This document shows, piece after piece, positions 28,178 through 39,106 of a stretch of DNA of 64,000 nt; the first letter of the stretch is position 1, and each line of letters begins with the position of its first letter. Source of the stretch: Herbaspirillum seropedicae (GTDB lineage: Bacteria; Pseudomonadota; Gammaproteobacteria; Burkholderiales; Burkholderiaceae_D). Location: positions 5,360,270 through 5,424,269 of the forward strand of contig NZ_CP011930.1 of assembly GCF_001040945.1 (NCBI RefSeq). Direction: 5' to 3'. A program made the translations under genes and the position numbers. The notes under the pieces are model-generated. The model saw only the letters and a list, made by a program, of their open reading frames with translations, was not told the DNA's origin and searched no databases.

Positions 28178-28263
28178 CACCAGAACGGCGCCGAGATCAG
28201 CAGCACCAGGATCAGGACTGCGCCTGCGGCCTTCCAGGGCCATTTGTAGGTTCGTCGTTGCAT
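28177..28263 (-). CDS. 28-residue membrane peptide coupled to the lipoprotein
   Basis: A very short frame encodes a basic N-terminus (MQRRTYKWPWK) followed by one hydrophobic helix (AAGAVLILVLLISAPFW). Its ATG (28263) has a textbook AGGAGG site six bases upstream, while the lipoprotein gene that overlaps its stop (TGATG) has none of its own. It is either a real small membrane protein, a leader for coupling, or both. No family is recognised. Confidence 0.55.
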   Translation of the reverse strand: MQRRTYKWPWKAAGAVLILVLLISAPFW

Positions 28264-28438
28264 GGATGTCCTCCTCTGAAGTGTCGGGCCGCAGGAAATG
28301 CGGCAGAGAGAAGTCATCCTAGCGGGCAGGCGCCCGGCCATACAATCGGCGATCAAGGTAGGCGCGCGTAGGAAAGAAAGAAAAGCGGAAGAAATGCAGA
28401 AGAAATGGGAAAAAACGCCGCTGACGTTTTCTGCACAT

Positions 28439-28469
28439 CGGGCCGCGCGGTCAATACCGGCGCGGCCCG
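28439..28469 (-). terminator. GC-rich hairpin after hisC
   Basis: A 10-bp perfect stem (CGGGCCGCGC, 28439-28448, with 28460-28469) lies 16 bp downstream of the hisC stop. A six-T run appears about 25 bp further on the minus strand. It is a weak or Rho-assisted terminator candidate. Confidence 0.4.
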
Positions 28470-28484
28470 CAGGCAAGCCTGCTG

Positions 28485-29567
28485 CTACTGCTGGCCGAGA
28501 TGGCGGCGCAGCGCCTCCACCAGGACGCCGCAATCCTCATCGGTGCCGATGGTGATACGCAGGAACTGGCTGATGCGCTCGCTCTTGAAGTGCCGCACGA
28601 TGATGCCGTCGGCGCGCAATGCCGCCGCCAGTTGCGCCGCGTCGTGCTGCGGATGGCGCACGAACAGGAAGTTGGCCGCCGACGGCAAGACCTGGAATCC
28701 AAGTCCGGCAAGCTGGGCAGCCAGCGCGGTGCGGCTGGCGATGACCATGTTGCAGGTCTTGCGGAAGTAGTCCTCATCCTCGATGGCAGCGGTCGCGCCG
28801 GCGATCGCGGGGCGGTCCAGCGGATAGGAGTTGAAGCTGTTCTTGACCCGCTCCAGCGCATCGATCAGGTCGGCATGGCCGACCGCAAAGCCCACCCGCA
28901 TGCCGGCCAGCGCGCGCGACTTGGACAGGGTCTGCACCACCAGCAGGTTGGGATAGCGCTGCACCAGCGGGATGGCGCTCTGGCCGCCGAAATCGATGTA
29001 GGCCTCATCGACCACCACCACACGTTCAGGATTGCCCTGCAGGATGCGCTCGACGTCTGCCAGTCCCAGCAGGCAGCCGGTGGGCGCATTCGGGTTGGGG
29101 AAGATGATGCCGCCGATGGCCTGGCCATGGCCCAGATAGTCCTCGCTGCGCAGGGTGAAGTCCTCGGCCAGCGGCACGGCGCGATACTCGACCTGGTACA
29201 GGCCGGCATAGGTGGGATAGAAGCTGTAGGTGATGTCCGGGAAGAGGATGGGCTTGCCATGCTGCAGCAGCGCGTGGAAGGCATGCGCCAGCACTTCATC
29301 GGAACCGTTGCCCACGAACACCTCGCGCACGCTGACGCCATCGGCGGCGTGACGGCGGGCGATGGCCTGCTTTAGGGGTTCGGCGTCCGGATTGGGATAC
29401 AGGCGCAGGCTGTCGCTGACTTCGCGGGCGATGGCCTGCAAGGCCAGCGGCGAGGGGCCGTAGGGGCTTTCATTGGTGTTCAGCTTGACCAGGCGGGCGA
29501 TCTTGGGTTGTTCACCGGGGGTATAGGGCGTCAGGCGGCTGACGATGGGGCTCCAGAACTTGCTCAT
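28485..29567 (-). CDS. hisC: Histidinol-phosphate aminotransferase
   Basis: This 360-residue fold-type I PLP enzyme transaminates imidazole-acetol phosphate to histidinol phosphate. Signatures are [47 protein letters not shown], and the PLP-lysine region [18 protein letters not shown]. It stands outside any histidine operon, so it may be a second HisC paralogue. The ATG at 29567 lies 94 bp after an AraC-like gene on the same strand. Confidence 0.92.
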   Translation of the reverse strand: MSKFWSPIVSRLTPYTPGEQPKIARLVKLNTNESPYGPSPLALQAIAREVSDSLRLYPNPDAEPLKQAIARRHAADGVSVREVFVGNGSDEVLAHAFHALLQHGKPILFPDITYSFYPTYAGLYQVEYRAVPLAEDFTLRSEDYLGHGQAIGGIIFPNPNAPTGCLLGLADVERILQGNPERVVVVDEAYIDFGGQSAIPLVQRYPNLLVVQTLSKSRALAGMRVGFAVGHADLIDALERVKNSFNSYPLDRPAIAGATAAIEDEDYFRKTCNMVIASRTALAAQLAGLGFQVLPSAANFLFVRHPQHDAAQLAAALRADGIIVRHFKSERISQFLRITIGTDEDCGVLVEALRRHLGQQ

Positions 29568-29661
29568 GAGAATGCGGCCCCTGCCGGGCCGTGCTGAATT
29601 GAGGGGAAAGCGCAGATGGTAGCAAACTTGCCGCCCACCGGCGCCAGTCGCCCTGGAAATC

Positions 29662-30360
29662 TCAGAAATAGGGACGGTAGCGCGGCTGGCGCGGGGCATC
29701 CCCACCAGAGTGCTGCGCCGCCCCGATGGCAGGCAGGGCCGCAGGTGCGACGCTGCTGCTGAGCAGGGAGATAGCGCGGCTGGCAGTCCCGGGCGGCAGG
29801 CCGATCAGGTCCTGGCAAGCCCGTTGCAGGGCCGGCAAGGTCGCAAATCCTGCTGCGGCCGGCGCGGGAGCCGAGGCAGCGCCGGCATCGTCCATGCGCG
29901 CCAGCTGCGCCAATACCCAGGCCACGCGCTGCTCGCGCACCAGGCTGCGCAGCGATTCGCCTTCGGCAAAGAGCAGGGCGCGCAGCCGCGCCGTGCTGAG
30001 CTGCCAGTCGCCGGCGATACGCTCGGCGCACCAGTGCGCCGCTGGCTGCGCGAAGATGGCGGCGGCCAGACGGCGAGCGTGGGGCTTGCTGGTATCGGCG
30101 GCGCGCTCCAGGTCGGCGCTGGATTGCGTCTCCAAGGCCAGCGACCAGACGGCCGGCCGCATGCCCTGCGCGCTCACGCGCGGATGGGCCAGGCAGGCAA
30201 AGCGCACGAACGATGGCACCGTGAAGCTCTCGCCCTCGCCCAGCTCGACAGCCACGCCGCCGCTCTTCAAGGTGGCCGCGCCCTTCCATACCCGCACGCG
30301 CGCCGGTGCGGCAAAGCGCAGGTCGTGCAGGTGCAGGTGATGATGGGTGACGATGGCCAT
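29662..30360 (-). CDS. Degenerate AraC-type regulator
   Basis: The 232-residue protein begins with a cupin-like beta-rich stretch ([25 protein letters not shown]) that fits an AraC sensor domain. Around residues 120-150 it has [37 protein letters not shown] (key blocks), resembling the first AraC helix-turn-helix. The second is weaker ([25 protein letters not shown]). The C-terminus is low-complexity. It could regulate hisC downstream or itself. AraC assignment is moderately sure. Confidence 0.55.
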   Translation of the reverse strand: MAIVTHHHLHLHDLRFAAPARVRVWKGAATLKSGGVAVELGEGESFTVPSFVRFACLAHPRVSAQGMRPAVWSLALETQSSADLERAADTSKPHARRLAAAIFAQPAAHWCAERIAGDWQLSTARLRALLFAEGESLRSLVREQRVAWVLAQLARMDDAGAASAPAPAAAGFATLPALQRACQDLIGLPPGTASRAISLLSSSVAPAALPAIGAAQHSGGDAPRQPRYRPYF

Positions 30361-30450
30361 GGATGTGTCAGAAGGGGCAGCGGCTGCGGGAGGCTGGCCC
30401 GATCTTAAGACAGGGACGGCGGCAAGACTGTCATCGTGGTGACAGGCCGC

Positions 30451-31137
30451 TTAGAGCGAGGCCATGCCGAAGGCGCGCAGGCCATCCAGGTCGACCACGC
30501 GGATGCTCTGGTAGGAGATCTCCACCAGGCCCAGCTCGGCCAGACGGCGCATGGCCTGATTCACGCGCTGGCGCGACAGGCCGGTCAACAGACCGATCTC
30601 TTCCTGCGACAGCTCCAGCACCTTGGACGTGCGCGGATACAGCATGGGATGGAACAGCTGCGCAATGGCCTGCGCCACGCGGGCATCGACATCGAGCAGC
30701 CGCTCGTTCTGGACGGTCGCGATGAACTGGCCCATGCGCTCGTTCAACTGGCCGATCACGAAGGCATTGAAGGGCAGGCTCTCGGCCATGAGGCAATGGA
30801 AGGTATCGGCCGGCACCAGCAGGATCTGCGACGCCCGGATGGCGATGACGTCATAGCGGCGCGGCTCGCGCTTGATGACGCTGCCCTCGCCGCACCAGCC
30901 GCCTTCGGGCACGCCCGAGAGCGTGCTGCTGCGACCATCGATGTTGTAGACGGCCAGCTTGATCAAGCCCTCATGCACGCCGATCCAGTATTGCGAGAGC
31001 TCACCGCGCCGGGCCACGAAGGCATCGGCGGCATAGCGCACGCGCTGGGTGGTGGCCGCCGCCAGCGCACGATGCTCGCTGGCCAGCGCGGCGAACCAGT
31101 CGTATTGCTGCAGAAGCTGCGCCATCGGGCTGCTCAT
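30451..31137 (-). CDS. Crp/Fnr-family transcriptional regulator
   Basis: The 228-residue protein has a cyclic-nucleotide-binding-like jelly roll (residues about 10-125, including IGVHEGLIKLAVYNIDGR and GGWCGEGSVI) and a C-terminal Crp-type winged helix with QEEIGLLTGLSRQRVNQAMRRLAELGLVEI (key block LTGLSRQRVNQAMRRL). The N-terminal cysteine cluster of FNR is missing, so oxygen sensing through an iron-sulphur cluster is unlikely. It is divergent from an acyl-CoA synthetase gene, its probable target. Confidence 0.9.
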   Translation of the reverse strand: MSSPMAQLLQQYDWFAALASEHRALAAATTQRVRYAADAFVARRGELSQYWIGVHEGLIKLAVYNIDGRSSTLSGVPEGGWCGEGSVIKREPRRYDVIAIRASQILLVPADTFHCLMAESLPFNAFVIGQLNERMGQFIATVQNERLLDVDARVAQAIAQLFHPMLYPRTSKVLELSQEEIGLLTGLSRQRVNQAMRRLAELGLVEISYQSIRVVDLDGLRAFGMASL

Positions 31138-31302
31138 AGGGTGGGCACGGAGGTGGAGGGAAACGGCAAACATTGTCGCATGTCAGCCTTGTCGTCGTGA
31201 TGACAAAGCGCAAGGCGGCATCGGTGCTACCCTAGCGCGATAGCACGCGGCTGATAAAAAATGCACAGGCCGCCACCCTCATCCCGCTGCAAGGAGACCA
31301 GC

Positions 31303-32943
31303 ATGGCAGACTTCGACACCGGCCTTGGCCGCAATGCCGCCAATTACGCGGCCCTCACGCCCATCGACTTCATCGCGCGCGCCGCCGCCGTCTATGGCAA
31401 GCGCACCGCCATCATCCACGGCGCGCTGCGCCAGGACTGGGACCAGACCTATCGCCGCACACGTCGCCTGGCCAGCGCCCTGCAAGGCCTGGGAGTGGGC
31501 AAGAACGATACCGTCTCGGCCATGCTGCCCAATACGCCGGCGATGGTGGAGGCGCACTTTGGCGTTCCCATGGCGGGAGCGGTGTTGAATGCACTCAACA
31601 TCCGGCTCGATGCCGAATCGATCGTCTTCATGCTGCGCCATGGCGAGGCCAAGGTGCTGCTCATCGACAGCGAATTCGCTGCACTGGCGCAGCAGTTGCG
31701 CACGCAACTGCCGGCGCTGAAGATCGTCGAGGTGTTCGACGAACTGGGTCCACCGCCGGTGGCCGGCGAGCGCTTCGGCCATCTGGAATACGAAGCCCTG
31801 CTGGCCGGCGGCGATGAGCATTTCGACTGGCAGATGCCGGCCGACGAATGGGATGCGATTGCCCTGAACTATACCTCCGGCACCACCGGCGACCCCAAGG
31901 GCGTGGTCTATCACCATCGCGGCGCGGCCTTGAATGCGGTCTCCAACATCCTCGAATGGGACTTGCCCAAGCATCCGGTCTACCTGTGGACGCTGCCCAT
32001 GTTCCATTGCAATGGCTGGTGCTTCCCGTGGACGGTGGCGGCACGCGCGGGCGTGAATGTCTGCCTGCGCAAGTTCGAGCCCAAGCTGGTGTTCGACCTC
32101 ATCGCCGAGCATGGCATCACCCATTACTGCGCTGCGCCCATCGTCCACGCGGCCTTGGCCAATGCGCCCGAAGGCTGGCGCGCCGGCATACGCGGCCCGG
32201 TCAAGGCGATGGTGGCCGGCGCGCCGCCGCCAGCGGCCGTGCTGGCCAAGATGGAGGCAATGCAGTTCGAGCTGACCCATGTGTATGGCCTGACCGAGGT
32301 CTATGGCCCGGCCGCCGTGTGTGCGGAACAGGATGAATGGAACACGCTGTCGGTGGACCAGCGCGCCGTGCAGAAGTCGCGCCAGGGCGTGCGCTATCAC
32401 CTTCAGAGCGGGGTCACGGTGCTCTCACCGGACACCATGGCGCCGGTGGCCGCCGATGGTGAGGAAATCGGCGAGATCATGTTCCGCGGCAACATCTGCA
32501 TGAAGGGTTACCTCAAGAACGACCGTGCCACCCACGAAGCCTTTGCCGGCGGCTGGTTCCATACCGGCGACCTGGGCGTGATGAATGCCGATGGCTATAT
32601 CAAGATCAAGGATCGCAGCAAGGACATCATCATCTCCGGCGGGGAAAACATTTCCAGCGTGGAGGTGGAGGACGTGCTGTATCGCCATCCCGCCGTGCTG
32701 GCCGCTGCGGTGGTGGCGCAGCCCGACGAGAAATGGGGCGAGACGCCCTGCGCCTTCGTCGAGCTGAAGGAAGGGGCCGAGGTCGGCGCGGCTGAACTGA
32801 CCGAGTTCTGCCGCAGCCACCTGGCTGGCTTCAAGGTGCCCAAGGCGATCTACTTCGGCCCGCTGCCCAAGACGTCCACCGGCAAGATCCAGAAGTTCGA
32901 GCTGCGCAAGCGCATGAAGTCGGACAGCGCCATCAACGTCTGA
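31303..32943 (+). CDS. AMP-dependent acyl-CoA synthetase
   Basis: The 546-residue ANL-superfamily ligase activates a carboxylic acid to its CoA thioester via an acyl-adenylate. Motifs: the P-loop-like YTSGTTGDPKGVVYHHRG, VYGLTEVYGP, GWFHTGDLGVMNADGYIKIKDRSKDIIISGGENISS and the C-terminal catalytic Lys in PKTSTGKIQKFELR (key blocks). Overall form resembles medium-chain or methylmercaptopropionate-type ligases; the substrate is not determined. ATG 31303 has AAGGAGA. It is divergent from the Crp/Fnr gene. Confidence 0.9.
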   Translation: MADFDTGLGRNAANYAALTPIDFIARAAAVYGKRTAIIHGALRQDWDQTYRRTRRLASALQGLGVGKNDTVSAMLPNTPAMVEAHFGVPMAGAVLNALNIRLDAESIVFMLRHGEAKVLLIDSEFAALAQQLRTQLPALKIVEVFDELGPPPVAGERFGHLEYEALLAGGDEHFDWQMPADEWDAIALNYTSGTTGDPKGVVYHHRGAALNAVSNILEWDLPKHPVYLWTLPMFHCNGWCFPWTVAARAGVNVCLRKFEPKLVFDLIAEHGITHYCAAPIVHAALANAPEGWRAGIRGPVKAMVAGAPPPAAVLAKMEAMQFELTHVYGLTEVYGPAAVCAEQDEWNTLSVDQRAVQKSRQGVRYHLQSGVTVLSPDTMAPVAADGEEIGEIMFRGNICMKGYLKNDRATHEAFAGGWFHTGDLGVMNADGYIKIKDRSKDIIISGGENISSVEVEDVLYRHPAVLAAAVVAQPDEKWGETPCAFVELKEGAEVGAAELTEFCRSHLAGFKVPKAIYFGPLPKTSTGKIQKFELRKRMKSDSAINV

Positions 32944-32965
32944 GGCGCTGCCCTACGGCATCTCA

Positions 32966-33559
32966 TCAGGCCTTGCGTACGGCGATGTGATACAGGCCCC
33001 ACGGACATTGGCCGAAACGCTCCGGCAAGGCACGCGCGGCCATGTCGGGGAAGCTGTCGGCGTCATAGACGGCCCACAGCGGACCCAGGCCGCCCAGCGG
33101 GATGGGCTTGCCATCGAGGTGGGTGGCGATGATGAAGCGATACTTGGCGATATCGGCTGGCGAGACCAGGACCGCATAGCCATCCACGGCGCGCAGGGCG
33201 CAGTTCTCCAGGGCGGCGGGCGCACCCACGGCGCGCAATACCTCCGAGAGCAGCGGGCCGCGCAGGCGGTGGCGGCGGCCGTCGTATTCCAGCGTGGGCT
33301 GGATCTCCACCGAGGGCAAGGCCGCCAGGGCGGCGAAGTCGAAGGTATAGGCCTTGTCGAAACTGAGCTTCTGCTTGGCCATCATCTGGTCCAGCGCCGG
33401 ATCGAGCGCGCCGCGATTGGCCTTGCCGATGTCGCCGGTGATGGTGAGCAGGACCGGGCCAGCGCTGGCGCCGGCCTTCTTGTCAGCCGCCAGCGCCGGC
33501 AGAGCGACGGGCGCGGCCAGCAGCGAAGCGCCCAGGCTGAGGAACTTGCGTTTTTGCAT
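32966..33559 (-). CDS. Exported molybdopterin-oxidoreductase-like domain protein
   Basis: The 197-residue precursor has a signal peptide (basic MQKRK, hydrophobic LSLGASLLAAPVALPALA, cleavage after ALA). The mature part resembles the small stand-alone relatives of the sulfite-oxidase molybdopterin-binding fold: LLTITGDIGKANRG, FDFAALAALPSVEIQPTLEYDG, RGPLLSEVLRAVGAPA, DGYAVLVSPADI and PLGGLGPLWAVYDAD. It is much shorter than a catalytic sulfite oxidase, so cofactor binding is uncertain. It converges on the acyl-CoA synthetase with a 22-bp gap. Confidence 0.65.
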   Translation of the reverse strand: MQKRKFLSLGASLLAAPVALPALAADKKAGASAGPVLLTITGDIGKANRGALDPALDQMMAKQKLSFDKAYTFDFAALAALPSVEIQPTLEYDGRRHRLRGPLLSEVLRAVGAPAALENCALRAVDGYAVLVSPADIAKYRFIIATHLDGKPIPLGGLGPLWAVYDADSFPDMAARALPERFGQCPWGLYHIAVRKA

Positions 33560-33647
33560 CGGATTCCCTCTCCTTCGGTATGGATGTGAGCTGTATTGAT
33601 GGCGGATTGTAGACGCATCGGCGCGCAACCGACAACGCACAAGGGAC

Positions 33648-33682
33648 AACGGCCCGGTTCCATCAGGAAGCGGGCCGTTGTC
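33648..33682. terminator. Long hairpin after the BASS transporter gene
   Basis: A near-perfect stem with 11-12 bp arms (ACAACGGCCCG ... CGGGCCGTTGT) lies just beyond the transporter stop codon. No clear T-run follows on either strand, so it is a hairpin of uncertain terminator strength. Confidence 0.45.
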
Positions 33683-33698
33683 TTCAGCGTCGGACTAC

Positions 33699-34613
33699 TC
33701 AGTCACGCGGCGGACGCCCGCGCCAGTAGCCGGCCAACAGCGAGCCCGAGAGGTTGTGCCACACCGAGAACAGCGCGCCCGGCAAGGCCGCCACCGGCGT
33801 GAAATACAGCTTGCCCAGCGCGGCGGCCAGTCCGGAATTCTGCATCCCCACTTCAATGGCCAGCGTGCGGCAGACCGCTTCGTCGAAGCCCAGCAGGCGA
33901 CCACCCCAGTATCCCCCCAGCAAACCCAGGCCGTTGTGCAGGATCACGCCCACCAGCACCACCAGGCCCACCGAAGCGATGCTGGCCTGGCTGCCGGCGA
34001 CCACTGCGGCGATGATCAAGAGGATGGCCACCATCGATACCAGCGACAGATAGGGCTCGATGCGGCGGATCAGCTTGCCTGCGAACAGGTTCAGCACCAG
34101 GCCGACCGCGATGGGGACGACGACGATCTGCACGATGGACATCAGCATGGCATGGGCGTCGAAGTGGATGGAGGCATCCACGTAGAGCTCGGTGAGCATC
34201 GGCGTGGCGAACACCGACACCAGCGCCGACAGTGTGGAAATGGTGACCGACAGCGCGACGTCGCCGCGCGAGAGATAGATCATCACGTTGGAGGCGGTGC
34301 CCGAAGCGACGCTGCCCACCAGCACCATGCCGGCGGTGAGATCGGGCGGCATGCGCAGCACCTTGGCGATGATCCAGGCCGCCAGCGGCATGACCAGGTA
34401 GTGCAGGATGATGCCGGCGGCGACTGGCGCGGGGCGCTTGATGATGCGCTTGAAGTCGTCCACCGTGAGGGTGACGCCCATGGTCAGCATGATCAATGTC
34501 AGCAGCTGGGTGATGTATTTGCCGATGGGCGTGAAGGTCGGCGGAGTGAAGTAGGCAGCGGCGGAAAGCAGCAGCGCCCACACGGGAAAGAGGCGGGTGA
34601 TGGTGGCAAGCAT
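33699..34613 (-). CDS. BASS-family sodium-dependent transporter (PanS-like)
   Basis: This 304-residue membrane protein has about ten hydrophobic helices. The BASS signatures are [45 protein letters not shown] (first unwound crossing helix) and [17 protein letters not shown] (second). Bacterial members of this form are related to PanS, which transports ketopantoate; others move bile acids or pyruvate, so the substrate is not certain. ATG 34613 gives the normal N-terminus. Confidence 0.88.
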   Translation of the reverse strand: MLATITRLFPVWALLLSAAAYFTPPTFTPIGKYITQLLTLIMLTMGVTLTVDDFKRIIKRPAPVAAGIILHYLVMPLAAWIIAKVLRMPPDLTAGMVLVGSVASGTASNVMIYLSRGDVALSVTISTLSALVSVFATPMLTELYVDASIHFDAHAMLMSIVQIVVVPIAVGLVLNLFAGKLIRRIEPYLSLVSMVAILLIIAAVVAGSQASIASVGLVVLVGVILHNGLGLLGGYWGGRLLGFDEAVCRTLAIEVGMQNSGLAAALGKLYFTPVAALPGALFSVWHNLSGSLLAGYWRGRPPRD

Positions 34614-34867
34614 GGCAGTGGATGAAAGGATCTATACAGTCCCGGCCGCCGATGCGATCGGGGACAGGTGGCGCGTTCTTTTTCTGGGTGCTGCGCGCGT
34701 GGCGCAAACGAAAGGCAGAGGCCGTCTCGCACCGGATAGGACGGCGACCTCTTCCTGGGCTTGCGCCGGATGGACGCAAGGGCGTGATTCTACCCGCGCA
34801 GGGGCTTTTCTGCCGCGTCCCGCCTGGCGCGACGCCGCGGCGGGCGCATGTTGACGCGGTCGGCGCG
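34614..34867. other. Gene-free gap between BASS transporter and ettA
   Basis: This stretch lies between the transporter start and the ettA terminator. It must hold the transporter promoter (TATAGA on the minus strand near 34630-34640 is the only candidate). No credible coding region or RNA gene was seen. Confidence 0.5.
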
Positions 34868-34900
34868 AAAAAAAAACGCCGCTGGCTTGTCCAGCGGCGT
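34868..34900 (-). terminator. Rho-independent terminator of ettA
   Basis: A 10-bp perfect stem (34876-34885 with 34891-34900, loop CTTGT) is followed on the minus strand by nine T residues, 52 bp after the ettA stop. Confidence 0.92.
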
Positions 34901-34952
34901 CTTGCTGCATGCACCTGCCCGGTTTGCCCGGGCTTGCGCATCGGTCAAGCCA

Positions 34953-36620
<1,668 letters not shown>

Positions 36621-36660
36621 GGTATGAGTTGCCAGTAAGAGGGAAACGATAGGGCAGCGT

Positions 36661-37557
36661 TCAGGCGCCGCCGGCGCTGGGCTCTGCCGAGCTTTGCGCG
36701 CGGGTGCGCAGGTAGCGCCACAAGCCTTCGGCGGAGTATACCGCGAGCGCCGCCCAGATCACGCAAAAGCCGATGGCGCGCGCCCCGGTAAAGGCTTCGC
36801 CGTAGATCAGCACCCCGCCCAGCAGCTGGATGGTGGGCGAAATGTATTGCATCAGGCCCAGCATCGACAAGGGGATGCGACGCGCGCCATGGGCAAAGAG
36901 CAGCAGCGGCACCGCCGTGATGGGGCCGGACAGGGCCAGCAGGATCCGGGCCGAGGTGGAGGCATGGGTGAAGGCATTGCTGTCGCGCAGCGTATCCACA
37001 CCCAGGACCAGCAGCACCAGGGGCAGCATCAGCAGGGTTTCCAGCGACAGGCCTTCGAGCGCACCGAGGTGCGCGGTCTTGCGCAAGAGGCCATAGAAGG
37101 CGAAGCTCAGGGCGATCAGCAAGGAGACCCACGGCAGGCTGCCATTGGCGATGGTCAGCCAGATCACCGCCCCCAGCGCCAGGAAGACCGCCAGCCATTG
37201 CAGCGGCCGCATGCGTTCCTTCAAGATCAGGTAGCCCATGAAGACGCTCATGAGCGGGCTCATGAAATAGCCCAGGCTGGTATCGACGATGCGCCCGGCG
37301 TTGACGGCCCAGACATACAGGGTCCAGTTGCCGGTGAGCAGCAGCGCCGACAGCAGGAAGCCGCCCACCACCATGGGCCGCTTGACGACCTCCCCGACCC
37401 AGCGCCACTGCCGCCGCCAGGTCAGCACGGCCACCAGGAACACGCAGGACCAGAACAGGCGATGCACCACGATATCGAAGGAGGGGATCTCCTTCAACAG
37501 CTTGAAGTAGAGCGGAAACAGGCCCCACAGGATGGAGGCGGCGACGGCGTAGAGCAT
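36661..37557 (-). CDS. rarD: EamA-family transporter RarD
   Basis: This 298-residue membrane protein has about ten helices in two EamA repeats. The first, ASILWGLFPLYFKLLKEIPS, and NWTLYVWAVNAGRIVDTSLGYFMSPL (key block) are characteristic of RarD, annotated historically for chloramphenicol sensitivity; the true substrate is uncertain. It starts 23 bp after the Bcr/CflA gene and ends 40 bp before ettA, so the three are probably co-transcribed. Confidence 0.92.
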   Translation of the reverse strand: MLYAVAASILWGLFPLYFKLLKEIPSFDIVVHRLFWSCVFLVAVLTWRRQWRWVGEVVKRPMVVGGFLLSALLLTGNWTLYVWAVNAGRIVDTSLGYFMSPLMSVFMGYLILKERMRPLQWLAVFLALGAVIWLTIANGSLPWVSLLIALSFAFYGLLRKTAHLGALEGLSLETLLMLPLVLLVLGVDTLRDSNAFTHASTSARILLALSGPITAVPLLLFAHGARRIPLSMLGLMQYISPTIQLLGGVLIYGEAFTGARAIGFCVIWAALAVYSAEGLWRYLRTRAQSSAEPSAGGA

Positions 37558-37580
37558 GGTCGGTCAGGCCATCGGCGCGG

Positions 37581-38801
37581 TCATTGCGGCGACACCGCCG
37601 GCGCATGCTTGGCCGCGAAGTGATAGACCAGCAGGGCCGTGACCCCGCAGACCGCCATCACCGAGACCAGCGGCAAGGCCGTGCCGTCATGCCACAGGCT
37701 CATGGCCACACCGGAGAGCACGCCCATGCCGAACTGCAGGCTGCCCATCAGGGCGGCGGCGGTGCCGGCCTGGCGGCCCTGGTGCTTCAGGGCGATGGCG
37801 GTGGCGTTGGGGCCGGTGAAGCCATAGGCGGTCAGGAAGCCGAAGAAACCTAACAGGAGCAGCGGCAGCGTTTCCAGCCCGACCAACACCAACAGCGAGA
37901 CCGTCAACGACAGACCAGCGGGCACCCACAGCACCTTGCCCAGCACGCGTTCGGCCGAACGCTTGACCACCAGGCGCGCATTGACCTGCGAGGCGGCGAT
38001 GAGGCCGATGGCGTTGGAGGCGAAGACGAAACCGAAATACTGCGGCTTGACCCCATGCAACTCGATCACCACGAAGGGGCCGCCGGCGATGTAGGCAAAC
38101 ATGCCGGCCTGCACCAGGCCGCCGCACAGCACATACGACATGAACTGGCGGTGCCGCAGCAAACCCCAGTACTGGCGCAGGGTGCGGCCCAGGTGCAAGG
38201 GTTCGGCGCGGGACACGTCCACGGTTTCGGTGAGGTACTTGCGCGTACCCAGGATGCACAGCAGGCCGAACAAGGTCAGCACCACGAAGATGCCGCGCCA
38301 GCTGGCGAAGACCAGCATCAGGCCGCCGATGAAGGGCGCCAGGATGGGCGCCAGGCCGAACACCAGCATGAGCATCGAGAAGGCCTTGGCCGAGCCTTCC
38401 GCCCCCATGCGGTCGCGCACCATGGCGCGCGGGATCACCATGCCCGCGCTGCCGCCCAGGCCCTGGAACAGGCGCAGCACGATCAGCGTCTCGATGTTCT
38501 GGGCGAAGATGCACAGCAGCGAACAAACGAAATACAGCGCAATGCCGAAGAACAGCGGCGGCTTGCGCCCGAAGCGGTCCGACAGCGGGCCGTAGAACAT
38601 CTGCCCCACGGCCACGCCGATCAAGAAGGTCGCCAGCGTCAGCTGGACCTGGTTGGTCCCCACGCCCAGGTCCTGGGCGATGGCGGTGAAGCTGGGCAGG
38701 TACATGTCGATGGCCAGCGCGCCCATGGCGGTAAGGCCAGCCAATACGGCCAGCCATGCGGGAAATTTGCCCGTCGAGAGCGATGTGTCGTTGTTCTGCA
38801 T
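37581..38801 (-). CDS. Bcr/CflA-family multidrug efflux MFS transporter
   Basis: This 406-residue, 12-helix drug:proton antiporter has ALAIDMYLPSFTAIAQDLG in helix 1 (the DHA1 D-x-Y-LP motif), FYGPLSDRFGRKPPL (motif A) and LRLFQGLGGSAGMVIPRAMVRD (motif B/C region). These place it in the Bcr/CflA group. Substrates may include bicyclomycin-type or other small compounds. It is first in the operon with rarD and ettA. Confidence 0.9.
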   Translation of the reverse strand: MQNNDTSLSTGKFPAWLAVLAGLTAMGALAIDMYLPSFTAIAQDLGVGTNQVQLTLATFLIGVAVGQMFYGPLSDRFGRKPPLFFGIALYFVCSLLCIFAQNIETLIVLRLFQGLGGSAGMVIPRAMVRDRMGAEGSAKAFSMLMLVFGLAPILAPFIGGLMLVFASWRGIFVVLTLFGLLCILGTRKYLTETVDVSRAEPLHLGRTLRQYWGLLRHRQFMSYVLCGGLVQAGMFAYIAGGPFVVIELHGVKPQYFGFVFASNAIGLIAASQVNARLVVKRSAERVLGKVLWVPAGLSLTVSLLVLVGLETLPLLLLGFFGFLTAYGFTGPNATAIALKHQGRQAGTAAALMGSLQFGMGVLSGVAMSLWHDGTALPLVSVMAVCGVTALLVYHFAAKHAPAVSPQ

Positions 38802-39106
38802 GTGGAAATGATGAGGCAGCTGCCGGGGCAGCCTGATGGCGTGAGGCCGCCATTATAGATCGGTGCGCAATTTGCTTCAGGCATCCAGGTCAAGGCCCCA
38901 GCGTCAACACGAGCAACAAACCTGAGCCTGGACAAGGAAATGGCAGGCCATCTCTCCCCGGATTCGTGCACGACCGTACAAAAACTGGCACACTCGTTTC
39001 CACAGAGCTCACAGCCAGGCAACAGTGCAGCGAGCGGCGAGGAGGCGCACCGTATCACGATGACGCCAGGAAACACAGACAAAACTCATAGCCGCAGGGG
39101 GAATCG
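38802..39106. other. Divergent intergenic region, no gene seen
   Basis: These 305 bp separate the Bcr/CflA transporter and the solute-binding lipoprotein. I saw no coding frame with a ribosome site, no terminator and no clear sigma-54 site (the TGGCACA near 38988 has wrong spacing). It should hold two divergent promoters. Confidence 0.5.
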
